This document shows, in pieces, positions 1-7,097 of a stretch of 35,257 nucleotides of DNA (position 1 is its first letter; every line of letters begins with the position of its first letter). The position numbers and the translations under genes were made by a program. The notes under the pieces are model-generated. The model made no database searches. It was not told the DNA's origin and saw only the letters and a list, made by a program, of their open reading frames with translations. Source of the DNA: Deltaproteobacteria bacterium (lineage in GTDB: Bacteria; Desulfobacterota; Desulfuromonadia; Desulfuromonadales; BM103); assembly GCA_019313185.1 (NCBI GenBank), contig JAFDBS010000206.1, forward strand, positions 1-35,257, in the 5' to 3' direction.

Positions 1-830
1 ATATCCTGTGAGGTCGCATTACCTCGATTAACAATGAAATTCGCGTGCAATGATGAGACTTCTGCCCCGCCAATGCACCACCCTTTCAAACCCGCATCTT
101 CGATAATCTTGCCAGGGGGACCTACCGACGCGTGCATGGATGCGGTACTGAGAAACACCGAACCGCAATTAGGTTGTTTCCGCGGGAATTTACCTCGCCT
201 TTCTCGCAAATCGTCGAGCATTAAACGACGGATCTTGCGGCGATCACCATACGGGCAGACGAGCTCAACCTCGACAACAATGGCGCCGATATCCTGGAGT
301 GCGCTTTTTCGATAGGAGAATTGGCATTCCTCTCGATTGAGCCAGTCGACCGTGCCGCTTCTGTCGACAATCTTGACGCGAGTTATGTGATCGCCAATCC
401 CGCGACGATGACTTCCCCCATTCATCAACACCAAGCCCCCCAGACTCCCTGGAATGCCAATGATATGCTCGAGACCGGCCAGACCGGCGTGTAAAGCTCG
501 CCGTGCCAAATTCGGCACCCAGACGCCACCGAGCGCCCGAACGGTCTGCCCGGAAATGGAGACGTTTCTGAATTCAGGACCGAGCTTGAGAACCACACCG
601 CGCAGGCCTGCGTCATCAAACAGCAAGTTGCTGCCTTGGCCAATCACGATCAGGGGGATGTCTTTTTCCGTTGTGAATTTCACGACTGCCGCCACTTGAG
701 CGACAGTCGACGGCTGAATCAAAAGGTCTGCCGGACCGCCAATTCGCCAGGTGTTCTGGGCGTTGAGGGGGGCATTTTTTTGAATACGACCCACATCCAA
801 CAGGCAAAGTTGTTCAAGTTGTGAATGCAC
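1..830 (-). CDS. murB: UDP-N-acetylenolpyruvoylglucosamine reductase MurB (3' end outside window)
   Basis: FAD-dependent cytoplasmic enzyme that reduces UDP-GlcNAc-enolpyruvate to UDP-MurNAc in peptidoglycan synthesis. I translated the minus strand from a GTG at 828-830 and the frame stays open to position 1, so the C-terminus is cut by the window edge. Visible motifs are the FAD-binding TWRIGGPAD near residue 32, GQGSNLL (about 65), GIPGSLGGLVLMNGG (about 125) and the late RGKFPRKQPNCGSVF block, all in MurB order. The short N-terminus and the KQPNCGSVF block resemble the Bacillus-type enzyme rather than the longer E. coli type. The start is uncertain: no ATG lies between the upstream in-frame stop (888-890) and this GTG, and only GAG sits directly before it. 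Confidence 0.93.
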   Translation of the reverse strand, partial: MHSQLEQLCLLDVGRIQKNAPLNAQNTWRIGGPADLLIQPSTVAQVAAVVKFTTEKDIPLIVIGQGSNLLFDDAGLRGVVLKLGPEFRNVSISGQTVRALGGVWVPNLARRALHAGLAGLEHIIGIPGSLGGLVLMNGGSHRRGIGDHITRVKIVDRSGTVDWLNREECQFSYRKSALQDIGAIVVEVELVCPYGDRRKIRRLMLDDLRERRGKFPRKQPNCGSVFLSTASMHASVGPPGKIIEDAGLKGWCIGGAEVSSLHANFIVNRGNATSQD

Positions 831-931
831 CTCGCTTTGCTTGGCCTTTCTTCTATAACCGTTAATGTATCGCTCTATCGCCGTAGATCATCACGGACAC
901 ACTTGATCGCAAAAATCTGGGTATATATCAA

Positions 932-956
932 GGGCTGTCCTTGGTTCGGACAGCCC
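932..956 (-). terminator. hairpin terminator downstream of hflC
   Basis: A perfect 9-bp stem (GGGCTGTCC/GGACAGCCC) with a 7-nt loop lies about 65 nt beyond the hflC stop. On the minus strand it is followed by TTGATATATA, only moderately T-rich. It is a plausible intrinsic terminator for the hflK-hflC transcript, placed before the next minus-strand gene murB. Confidence 0.55.
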
Positions 957-1020
957 GTCTGAATCTGCGTCAATGGCAGCGCTTCGGGCTCCGCCAGAGT
1001 GTGCCCGGGGACATGGCCGC

Positions 1021-1950
1021 TTACTGAGCTTTTTTCAAGTATTTATAATAGTCCGAGTCGGTTGAAATCACCAAACGACTGTTGCTCTTGATCCCGCTTT
1101 TGTAGGATTCCAAGGTGCGCAAGAACGCGTAAAACTCCTTGTCCTGGTTGTAGGCTTCGGCATAAATTCCCGCGGCTTCAGCGTCGGCAGCGCCACGGAC
1201 TTCAAGGGCTTTGCGATACGCCTCGGACCTGATTTCTTTCAGCTCACGTTCCATTTGGCCAAGGATTTCCGCTTTTTCACCTTCACCTTCGGACCGGTAC
1301 TGGGCGGCGACTTTTTTACGTTCGTTGATCATCCGCTCGTAAACGCGGGTTCGAACCTGCTCAACGTAATTGATCCTTTTGATCTGCACATCCAGCAGCT
1401 CAATTCCGTATTCCGGCGTGCTGGCGCGGGCTTTATCGAGGAGTCCCGCCAGGATATCTTCCCGGCCGACCAAGTCTTCAAGGGGAATTTCAACCCCCTC
1501 GACCTCAAAACGCTCAACGTTGCCTTCCTGGGGTTTGTAGTCTTTCCCCCGCACCAACTCAACCAGCAGCCGGCCGGACACGGCATCGCGCACCACCGAA
1601 TCGATGATATCATCCAATCGGCTTTGGGCACCCCGTTCAGTCGCCACGGTTTTGTAGAACAGGAGCGGGTCGACAATCCGCCAGCGGGCCGTGGTATCGA
1701 CCCAGATAAATTTCTTGTCTTTGGTCGGGATCTGATTCGGATCGCCATCCCACTTGAGAATCCGTTGTTCAAAACGATTGACGTTCTGCACGAACGGCAA
1801 TTTAAAATGCAGGCCGGGCATGATCACGTCGCCTACCGGCTTGCCGAATTGGGTGACGATCGCCTGTTCTGCCTCATTGACCACAAACAATCCGTTCGCA
1901 GCGACAAACGCCACAATTGCAATCAGTATGATGATAATTTGCTTTTTCAT
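1021..1950 (-). CDS. hflC: HflC, SPFH/band-7 membrane protease modulator
   Basis: HflC forms a large inner-membrane cage with HflK that surrounds and modulates the AAA protease FtsH. The 309-residue product has an N-terminal transmembrane anchor (about residues 4-22), then a band-7 domain beginning NEAEQAIVTQFGKP and GLHFKLPFVQNV, and a long charged helical region (about 195-265, rich in E, K, R and A) typical of stomatin/prohibitin relatives. Length matches the family. Its ATG overlaps the hflK stop by 4 bp (ATGA), so the two are one operon with translational coupling. An ATP-independent scaffold role follows from the family; nothing here points to a different job. Confidence 0.96.
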   Translation of the reverse strand: MKKQIIIILIAIVAFVAANGLFVVNEAEQAIVTQFGKPVGDVIMPGLHFKLPFVQNVNRFEQRILKWDGDPNQIPTKDKKFIWVDTTARWRIVDPLLFYKTVATERGAQSRLDDIIDSVVRDAVSGRLLVELVRGKDYKPQEGNVERFEVEGVEIPLEDLVGREDILAGLLDKARASTPEYGIELLDVQIKRINYVEQVRTRVYERMINERKKVAAQYRSEGEGEKAEILGQMERELKEIRSEAYRKALEVRGAADAEAAGIYAEAYNQDKEFYAFLRTLESYKSGIKSNSRLVISTDSDYYKYLKKAQ

Positions 1951-2969
1951 TTGGCGCCTCCTTCCATTTGCTTGCGCAGGGGCAACAATGGCAGCAGGCC
2001 ATCACTGGTCTCATCGAGGATATACGTTTCATCGAAACGTGGGAGGATCTCTTCCAAGGTTTCCAGGTGAATTCGCCGACGTGTGACATTGGGCGCTTTA
2101 CGGTATTCGGCAAGAAGGGCTAAAAACCGATCCGTTTCACCCCGGGCTTTATTGATCCGCTCGATGGCATAACCCTCTGCCTCCTGCAGGGCCTTTTTGG
2201 CCTCACCTCTGGCCCTTGGCACTTCACGGTTGAACTGTTCGCGAGCCTGGAAGATCAGACTTTCCTTTTGTTGCTCGGATTCATTGACTTCGTTGAATGC
2301 TGCTTTGACCGGATCCGGGGGCGTGACGTCCTGAAACTTTACCGTCACGATCCTCACCCCGATGTCATAATCGTTCAAGGTTTGTTGAAGATCGGCCTCA
2401 ATATCCCCTGCCAACTGAGCACGTTCTGTGGTCAACACTTCCGTGACGTTGGCATTGCCAATTGCTTTGCGAACCATCGCCTCGCATATGTCGCGAATCG
2501 TCTCCACCGGGTTCTTTATGCGGAAAATGAATTTAAAGGGGTCAGCCACTTGAAACTGAACGATCCATTCAACGTCGCTGACATTGAGATCGCCGGTTAA
2601 TGTCAAGGATTCTTCTTCGAGACCTTTTTTCGTGTAAGTCGACCTTACCCCAGGCGCCACTGTTCGAAAACCAAACTCCTCTTTGAGAACCCTCCCCGTT
2701 TGCACCAGATAGACTTGGTCGATGCCGAAGGGAAGCTTGAAGTGGAGTCCTGGGTCAGAATAACCGGCAAATTTCCCGAAACGCAGGACAACGCCCGTCT
2801 CTTCGGTATCAACCTCATACATGCTGCTGTAGCCACCAATCACCAAGACGACAATTACCACCAATAAGGGCAAAACCCCTTTTTGGGGGCTAAATTTTTT
2901 CTTCAAATGGTCTTTGATTTCAACAATCTTTTTTTCCAGATCGTCGGGTCCAGTGCCCCAGTCTTGCAT
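1947..2969 (-). CDS. hflK: HflK, SPFH/band-7 membrane protease modulator
   Basis: Partner of HflC in the FtsH-modulating inner-membrane complex. I place the start at 2969 rather than at the longer open frame, because the minus strand reads AAGGAGG, 6 nt, ATG there, and the protein then begins MQDWGTGPDDLEKK, like other HflK proteins (340 aa). Order of parts: short cytoplasmic N-terminus, transmembrane helix (about residues 32-50), band-7 domain (EETGVVLRFGKFAG, GLHFKLPFGID), then a long coiled helical segment (about 215-290, AREQFNREVPRARGEAKKAL). The Gly-rich N-terminal region of enterobacterial HflK is much shorter here. The stop overlaps the hflC start by 4 bp. Confidence 0.96.
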   Translation of the reverse strand: MQDWGTGPDDLEKKIVEIKDHLKKKFSPQKGVLPLLVVIVVLVIGGYSSMYEVDTEETGVVLRFGKFAGYSDPGLHFKLPFGIDQVYLVQTGRVLKEEFGFRTVAPGVRSTYTKKGLEEESLTLTGDLNVSDVEWIVQFQVADPFKFIFRIKNPVETIRDICEAMVRKAIGNANVTEVLTTERAQLAGDIEADLQQTLNDYDIGVRIVTVKFQDVTPPDPVKAAFNEVNESEQQKESLIFQAREQFNREVPRARGEAKKALQEAEGYAIERINKARGETDRFLALLAEYRKAPNVTRRRIHLETLEEILPRFDETYILDETSDGLLPLLPLRKQMEGGAK

Positions 2970-3398
2970 TCGAAACCTCCTTAATTCTATCGGGAATGAT
3001 GTTATATGCTTGCCAAACAATCATATATGACAGCTTGAATGCTCTTATGTATAACAGGTTTGGCCAAGGAAACAAACTGTCATAATCGATTCCGTGGAAC
3101 CGAAACCGATCGCGACATGTTATCACTGTTGGGTAACGGCAGAACACGTCCATTGCTAACTGCCTTTCGTAAAAAGGCTGATTTGATGCTCATCTTTTTT
3201 TAGTTTAAAACAGAACACCGCACCAGGCAGGCAATACAGGACGATTCTGGTAATCTTTAAGTGCGGAAATTAAACCGTCTTTTATTTATAACTATTTGGT
3301 TTTATTAAAATAAAAATTTACAAGGCTGGCAAATGGCTGCAAACAAACAATTTTTGACGAATGATGTTTTATAAAAACATCAAAATTTCAGTGAGTTA
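2970..3398. other. AT-rich intergenic region without a convincing gene
   Basis: This gap lies between the start of hflK (minus) and the plus-strand unit at 3399-3634. It must hold the hflK promoter, but I could not pick a good -35/-10 pair. The part from about 3180 to 3390 is strikingly A/T-rich with many A and T runs, as is common upstream of sigma-54 promoters with bent DNA. No open frame here has a ribosome-binding site. Confidence 0.6.
3362..3382. promoter_or_regulatory. perfect inverted repeat, possible operator
   Basis: TGATGTTTT-ATA-AAAACATCA: 9-bp perfect arms with a 3-bp centre. It sits just upstream of the sigma-54-like element at 3399-3414, so a DNA-binding protein here could act on that promoter. 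Symmetry suggests a dimeric protein site; no family is assigned. Confidence 0.5.
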
Positions 3399-3414
3399 TG
3401 GCACAAATCTGGCT
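3399..3414 (+). promoter_or_regulatory. sigma-54 (RpoN) type -24/-12 promoter
   Basis: The sequence TGGCACAAATCTGGCT matches the sigma-54 consensus TGGCACGrNNNTTGCW at nearly every defined position (A for G at position 7, G for T at position 13). The invariant GG (3400-3401) and GC (3412-3413) are exactly 10 bp apart. A start site near 3425 would leave a leader of about 45 nt before the 29-codon gene at 3469. I did not see another match this good in the window. Confidence 0.6.
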
Positions 3415-3468
3415 TATCAGGGTTATTGACTTGCAATTCGGCAAGCTGTAACCGGAAGGAGATGGACC

Positions 3469-3558
3469 ATGTTGATCAGTTTTGTAGCCTCGCTCGTCTC
3501 TTATATTTCGATCATTGTCGTTGCTCAATTGGCTTGGCTGTTACGTAAAGGCCGCTAG
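3469..3558 (+). CDS. 29-residue single-helix membrane protein
   Basis: A 29-codon gene not recognised as any named small protein. It begins MLISFVASL and ends AWLLRKGR: a hydrophobic helix of about 22 residues followed by a positively charged Arg-Lys-Gly-Arg tail, which predicts one membrane span with the C-terminus in the cytoplasm. Support for its being real: AAGGAG lies 7 nt before the ATG, a sigma-54-like promoter lies about 45 nt upstream of the ATG counted from its predicted start site, and a strong terminator starts 42 nt after the stop. It therefore forms a complete one-gene transcription unit. KdpF, CydX and similar small subunits have comparable size, but their partner genes are absent, so I assign no function. 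Confidence 0.65.
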   Translation: MLISFVASLVSYISIIVVAQLAWLLRKGR

Positions 3559-3599
3559 AACTGGCCTGCCGCGACATTCTAATAAAGAGACAAGGAAAG

Positions 3600-3634
3600 G
3601 GGCGACACTGTTGTAACAGTTGGTCGCCCTTTTT
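3600..3634 (+). terminator. bidirectional intrinsic terminator
   Basis: A GGGCGAC/GTCGCCC stem with an inner ACTG/CAGT pairing is followed by TTTTT on the plus strand. This ends the 29-aa unit. On the minus strand the same hairpin is followed by TTTCCTTGTC, so it can also end the antiporter gene that converges from the right. Confidence 0.85.
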
Positions 3635-3702
3635 GCGCAGGTGCTCAAGACCTGGCTTGGACTGGACGCAATTGCCGGCATTGGGTGAGTTTTTGACACA
3701 GG

Positions 3703-4881
3703 TCAGCGATTGATTGAAACGTCTCCGCTTGCGATGAGCGCCCGTTTGGTCATGATCGGGCCAAACAATTCAAAGACAATTGTGCCGCCTATGACGACCG
3801 GCATGATGATGTTGTTGAGGTCTTGGAAACGTTGGCAAGCGTACAAAGCCATACCCAAAGCGATCCCGGCCTGAGGCATTAATCCCATCCACATATGCCG
3901 GCAAACCATCTTGTCGGCCCCGCTCCACTTGGCACCAATGTTCGAGCCGAGGAACTTGCCCAGTACTCTCAGGCAGACATAAATCAGAAAAACAGACCCT
4001 GCGGTAAAAATTGCCTTTAAGTGTAAAGACGCACCTGAGAGCACGAAAAACAAAGTCAGGAATGGCCACTCGATCCCCTCAACCGCATGGAATGGCCGCG
4101 CATGATGTTTCGCCAAATTGGCAACCACGCTCCCCATTGCCATTGAGGACAGGATGAAAGACACCTCCATCCAGAACGCAATGCCGGCACACAAGAAGAC
4201 AAAACCCAGCGCCTCGACCAGGGTGGGTTCACCAGGCTTGACCCGGCCGGTCAAAAAGGCCATCGGAATGCCCATTAGCACGCCGAGAATGATGGCGCCG
4301 GCCACATCCCAAAGGCCAGTCAACAAGATCACGGAAGCACCCTGGCCGCCGGATAATGCCATGGTCATCGACAGGACCACTGTGAAAAACACCACTCCCC
4401 AGATGTCGTCAATGCCGACGACACCCAGCAATACGTCTGTAAACGGGCCTTCTGCGTGGGTCTCCTTGACAACATCGACCGTTGCTGCCGGAGCCGTCGC
4501 GGGTGCAATCGCGCCAAGCAATAATGCAGCCGGGAGGGACATGCCAACTATCAGCATGCCCAGCGTGACAAGGGCGGCTGTTATGATCACTTCAAACAGA
4601 GAAATGCCCAACACGTGACGGCCTGATTTTTTGAGAAATGGGATGGTCAGCTGTCCTCCTAAAAGAAACCCGATCATCACCAACGCCATATCGGCCACAG
4701 CAGGAAACCAGCGGTGTCCAACTTCGGGAATAATGTCGAGCACTGACGGTCCTGCGATAAAGCCAAAGACCATCAGCAGTGACACCCGGGGCAACCATGT
4801 ATTCCGCCCGATCAAATCCGTCATCAAGCCCACAAAAAAAAGCAGGCCCAGGGTCAGGAAAAAGTTGGTAAAGTCGACCAT
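3703..4881 (-). CDS. CPA2-family cation:proton antiporter
   Basis: Integral inner-membrane protein with about 12 hydrophobic segments along its whole length, of the Na+/H+ exchanger (CPA2/Kef/NapA-like) family. It is the membrane domain only (392 aa from this ATG), with no TrkA-N or USP tail. Seen motifs: PRVSLLMVFGFIAGPSVLD, then APATAPAATVDVVKE (the unwound helix region), then VVGIDDIWGVVFF. Its paired aspartates IDD match the double-Asp ion site of electrogenic exchangers, which suggests Na+/H+ or a similar exchange. Start choice is weak: the ATG at 4881 lacks a Shine-Dalgarno, and a GTG at 4926 would add 15 residues but also lacks one. It stands alone, convergent with the 29-aa unit. Confidence 0.9.
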   Translation of the reverse strand: MVDFTNFFLTLGLLFFVGLMTDLIGRNTWLPRVSLLMVFGFIAGPSVLDIIPEVGHRWFPAVADMALVMIGFLLGGQLTIPFLKKSGRHVLGISLFEVIITAALVTLGMLIVGMSLPAALLLGAIAPATAPAATVDVVKETHAEGPFTDVLLGVVGIDDIWGVVFFTVVLSMTMALSGGQGASVILLTGLWDVAGAIILGVLMGIPMAFLTGRVKPGEPTLVEALGFVFLCAGIAFWMEVSFILSSMAMGSVVANLAKHHARPFHAVEGIEWPFLTLFFVLSGASLHLKAIFTAGSVFLIYVCLRVLGKFLGSNIGAKWSGADKMVCRHMWMGLMPQAGIALGMALYACQRFQDLNNIIMPVVIGGTIVFELFGPIMTKRALIASGDVSINR

Positions 4882-5205
4882 AAATTGAAAGTCTGGCGCC
4901 CTTGAATTGCTTTTATAATGACTCACTGCCCGTTAAAAAAGAATGCCTTGTCGAGTAATGATAGCAAATCTTAGGCGTTTTGGAATATCTGCCGGACCGC
5001 ATGGGTAACCATAGAAACCGAAGCGGGTTGAGAACCATGCTGTTGGTTGTTGAAGGCTTGCGCTCTCTCAATAGTCCGCTTGCAGACCTGATGGGTTTTT
5101 TGTGGCACTGGCGTCCTGAGACGGGACAATCCACCCCGCGTTCAAATGACGAGACTGTGCTTGCTGCCCGCCGCAAAGCAAGGTCATGGGTCAGTGAGAC
5201 GGAAA
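4882..5205. other. intergenic region, nothing convincing
   Basis: Overlapping open frames exist on both strands (about 87-88 codons each), but they shadow each other, have no ribosome-binding site and resemble no family. The region should hold the antiporter promoter and the 3' end of the ferritin-receiver transcript. I see no clear hairpin with a T-run. Confidence 0.5.
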
Positions 5206-6093
5206 CTAGTGCAACCTCTTGTTTTCTCGAGGCGGTGGCGAATTGAGTATTCGGCTTATCGCATTGCAGATCTGTTGGACAGAGGATGGTTTAGGTAAGA
5301 ACGCGATCTTTGACGTCACTAAAAAGTTGAGGTCTTCACTGCGCTTGGTGTCGCTGAAGAAAATGAAGCGATATTCCAATTCAGGGGCGAGGGTCAGCGC
5401 TTTTTTGTACATTTCAATGCCTCGGATTTTCGGTGTATTAACCTCAGAGAGTATCAGGTCGAAATGGCCTTTCCGGATTTGGGCGAGGCCTTCATCTCCA
5501 TCTCGAGCAACCGTTACCTCTGCCTCATCCATTAGCAAGGCTTTGAGCATGATGGCCGTGGCCAGATCGTTTTCAACGATCAAAACCCGATTTTTGGTTT
5601 GCTGACGGAGCCTGCGAACCCTCTGCAGAAGACTTTCCCCCTGCGGAATATCTGAAATGAAATTTTGAATCCCTATTCGATGCTGGTCGATTTTGGCCGC
5701 GGCCTTCTCAAAGTCTTCACCCAAACCTTTCGATGCGCTGATGGTGTAGATAAAAGCTTCATTCCATTCTGAGAATTCGATCTCGGCAATGATATCGATG
5801 ATGTCATTTGACTTTAACTCACCTCTGTCGAGCGCGTTTTGTGCGCTGATGATTGGTTGGTCAATCTTGCGCCGGAAATCATCATCGAAATAAATGGCAG
5901 CAGGAGCGAGACGTGCGATGGGGAGAGACTCCATCGTTTTTCGGAGTAATTTCAGATGCTCCCGCTCCTCAACTGCAAGGTGATGCAAAAAACCGGATAG
6001 CTTTTTGTCATCGCTGAAACAAACTGCAGCCTCAGAGTATAAATTTGCGGCCGCGTTTTCAACTCCTATCATCCAGAACAGAATTTCGTTCAC
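5206..6093 (-). CDS. ferritin-like domain fused to a degenerate response-regulator receiver
   Basis: 295 residues from a GTG at 6091-6093, chosen because AAGGAG precedes it by 5 nt; longer in-frame starts lack this. Residues about 1-145 are a four-helix ferritin/rubrerythrin-like bundle with likely metal ligands E12, E43xxH46, E106/E109 and H138. Residues about 168-285 are a CheY-like receiver (VLIVEND, LILSEVNTP, FFSD, FLPKP). The conserved Ser (S247) and Lys (K268) remain, but the acidic pair is E174/N175 and the phospho-acceptor Asp is Glu (E217). Phosphorylation is therefore doubtful and the receiver may be locked or purely a binding module. There is no output domain. It may sense iron, oxygen or redox state through the diiron bundle. 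Domain calls are from pattern; the function is inference. Confidence 0.8.
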   Translation of the reverse strand: MNEILFWMIGVENAAANLYSEAAVCFSDDKKLSGFLHHLAVEEREHLKLLRKTMESLPIARLAPAAIYFDDDFRRKIDQPIISAQNALDRGELKSNDIIDIIAEIEFSEWNEAFIYTISASKGLGEDFEKAAAKIDQHRIGIQNFISDIPQGESLLQRVRRLRQQTKNRVLIVENDLATAIMLKALLMDEAEVTVARDGDEGLAQIRKGHFDLILSEVNTPKIRGIEMYKKALTLAPELEYRFIFFSDTKRSEDLNFLVTSKIAFLPKPSSVQQICNAISRILNSPPPRENKRLH

Positions 6094-6301
6094 ACGCGCT
6101 CCTTGTTGATGTCCAGTCATTGCAACAGCAAGATTGAAACGACCCAAAGCGCATCCGGACATCACCAATGAAAATCGTCAAAAAAATAGAATTCTTAACA
6201 GCTTAAGGAAACCATCGCAACTTAAAAAGCTTTTTTATGTTGTTGAAGACCATGATTTTGATATTCTCGCAACGTTCCGTGAACAATCCCATGCCATTTT
6301 G

Positions 6302-6340
6302 CAAAAAAAGCCCCGTAGCCAGGAGGGAGAGCCACGGGGC
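6302..6340 (-). terminator. strong intrinsic terminator, minus strand
   Basis: GCCCCGT/ACGGGGC stem (6310-6316 with 6334-6340), extended after one mismatch, with seven T on the minus strand directly after it. It ends a leftward transcript that must begin at higher coordinates. That transcript carries the 32-aa ORF at 6508-6606 and cannot be the ferritin-receiver gene, which starts to the left of the hairpin. Confidence 0.85.
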
Positions 6341-6378
6341 AAAGGGTTTAGTAAAGACAAACTTTTGTGACGTTTGCC

Positions 6379-6504
6379 TTAAACATATGTTACTAAAAAG
6401 GTGACCTTTGGGTCAAGTTTCAGCAGTTCCATATCGTGCCAAATGAAGAGACAGCGTTGCCATTTGTCCGGATGCTTTTGCAACAAGGACCCATGAGAAG
6501 GCAT
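6379..6504 (-). CDS. possible 41-residue protein
   Basis: A 41-codon ATG frame starts 3 nt after the stop of the 32-aa ORF and ends before the terminator at 6302-6340. The product is polar and aromatic (LQKHPDKWQRCLFIWHDMEL) and matches no family I know. There is no good Shine-Dalgarno, so translation would depend on coupling. It could equally be the untranslated 3' part of the transcript. Confidence 0.25.
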   Translation of the reverse strand: MPSHGSLLQKHPDKWQRCLFIWHDMELLKLDPKVTFLVTYV

Positions 6505-6507
6505 TGT

Positions 6508-6606
6508 TCACTTGCCAGACAGCAAAAAGATCATCAGCTTTATGCCCGCGATGGCGATAAACAGGTAAAGAAGGACCAACAAGGTTATTTCTATCTTTTC
6601 ATTCAT
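6508..6606 (-). CDS. 32-residue single-helix membrane protein
   Basis: A 32-codon frame: charged start MNEKIE, a hydrophobic stretch of about 24 residues (TLLVLLYLFIAIAG and on), ending LLSGK. This predicts one membrane span. The Shine-Dalgarno is weak (GCGGA, 4 nt before the ATG), and that is the main doubt. Support: a minus-strand transcript evidently runs through here to the strong terminator at 6302-6340, and no other plausible gene explains it. Not recognised; no function assigned. Confidence 0.45.
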   Translation of the reverse strand: MNEKIEITLLVLLYLFIAIAGIKLMIFLLSGK

Positions 6607-7002
6607 TGGTTCCGCTTTCGTATCTTTGGTCTCCGAACCGGACTGTTATCTTAACATGCCATTGGCAAGCAAACGAACGTGTCAAAACGCAATCGTTTCA
6701 TCAACAATGCACACATCGGACCTGTGGTTTTGCACATGCAATCCGCTTGATTGGCGAAGACCCAAAGTCATATTCAACGTTGATCAACAAAGCAGTCTTT
6801 TTCATTCGAGCGGGAACTCCCTCACAAAATGATTCCAGCGTGCTGAGGATTCTAGGCTCCGTAATTCGAACAACCAATGTCTGACGCCAATGCTCTGCAA
6901 GTTTGAATTTTACCAGCAGATCGATGGTGGCAAGGCCTTCAGCCTCTTGTGCAGTCCAACCACCTTGTCACAGCAGTCCTGCGTGAGAGGGCCCCGAAAT
7001 CT
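6607..7002. other. gene-poor region upstream of the arsenate pair
   Basis: No convincing complete gene. On the minus strand one frame is open from 6967 down to a TGA at 6701-6703 (88 codons), with protein-like composition (GLATIDLLVKFKLAEHW, RILSTLESFCEGVP) but no good start; an internal ATG would give only 34 residues. It may be a decayed gene. Promoters for the leftward small-protein transcript and for the rightward arsenate pair must also lie here. Confidence 0.4.
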
Positions 7003-7016
7003 TCCAAAAAATTGGA
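7003..7016. promoter_or_regulatory. short inverted repeat upstream of the arsenate pair
   Basis: TCCAA-AAAA-TTGGA, arms of 5 bp, ends 81 nt before the GAPDH start codon. It is a candidate operator for a repressor of the GAPDH-arsJ operon. It is weak on its own: ArsR-type sites are AT-rich and symmetrical like this, but no arsR gene is in the window. Confidence 0.25.
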
Positions 7017-7097
7017 TCAAAAGAACTTGTCAGGATGGAGATCATCAGGCATGTTAAGCAACTGGAACCTGGGACGAAGATCAAGGAGGTCAGGCAC

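Noticed and set aside
1255-2070. 271-codon plus-strand frame opposite hflC/hflK
   Set aside because: Antisense shadow of two clearly conserved genes.
3354-3375. TTGACG followed by TATAAA as a sigma-70 promoter for the 29-aa gene
   Set aside because: The spacer is only 10 bp; the sigma-54-like element downstream fits far better.
6134-6370. 78-codon plus-strand frame
   Set aside because: It reads through the minus-strand terminator at 6302-6340 and has a Lys/Arg-rich, low-complexity product without a ribosome-binding site.
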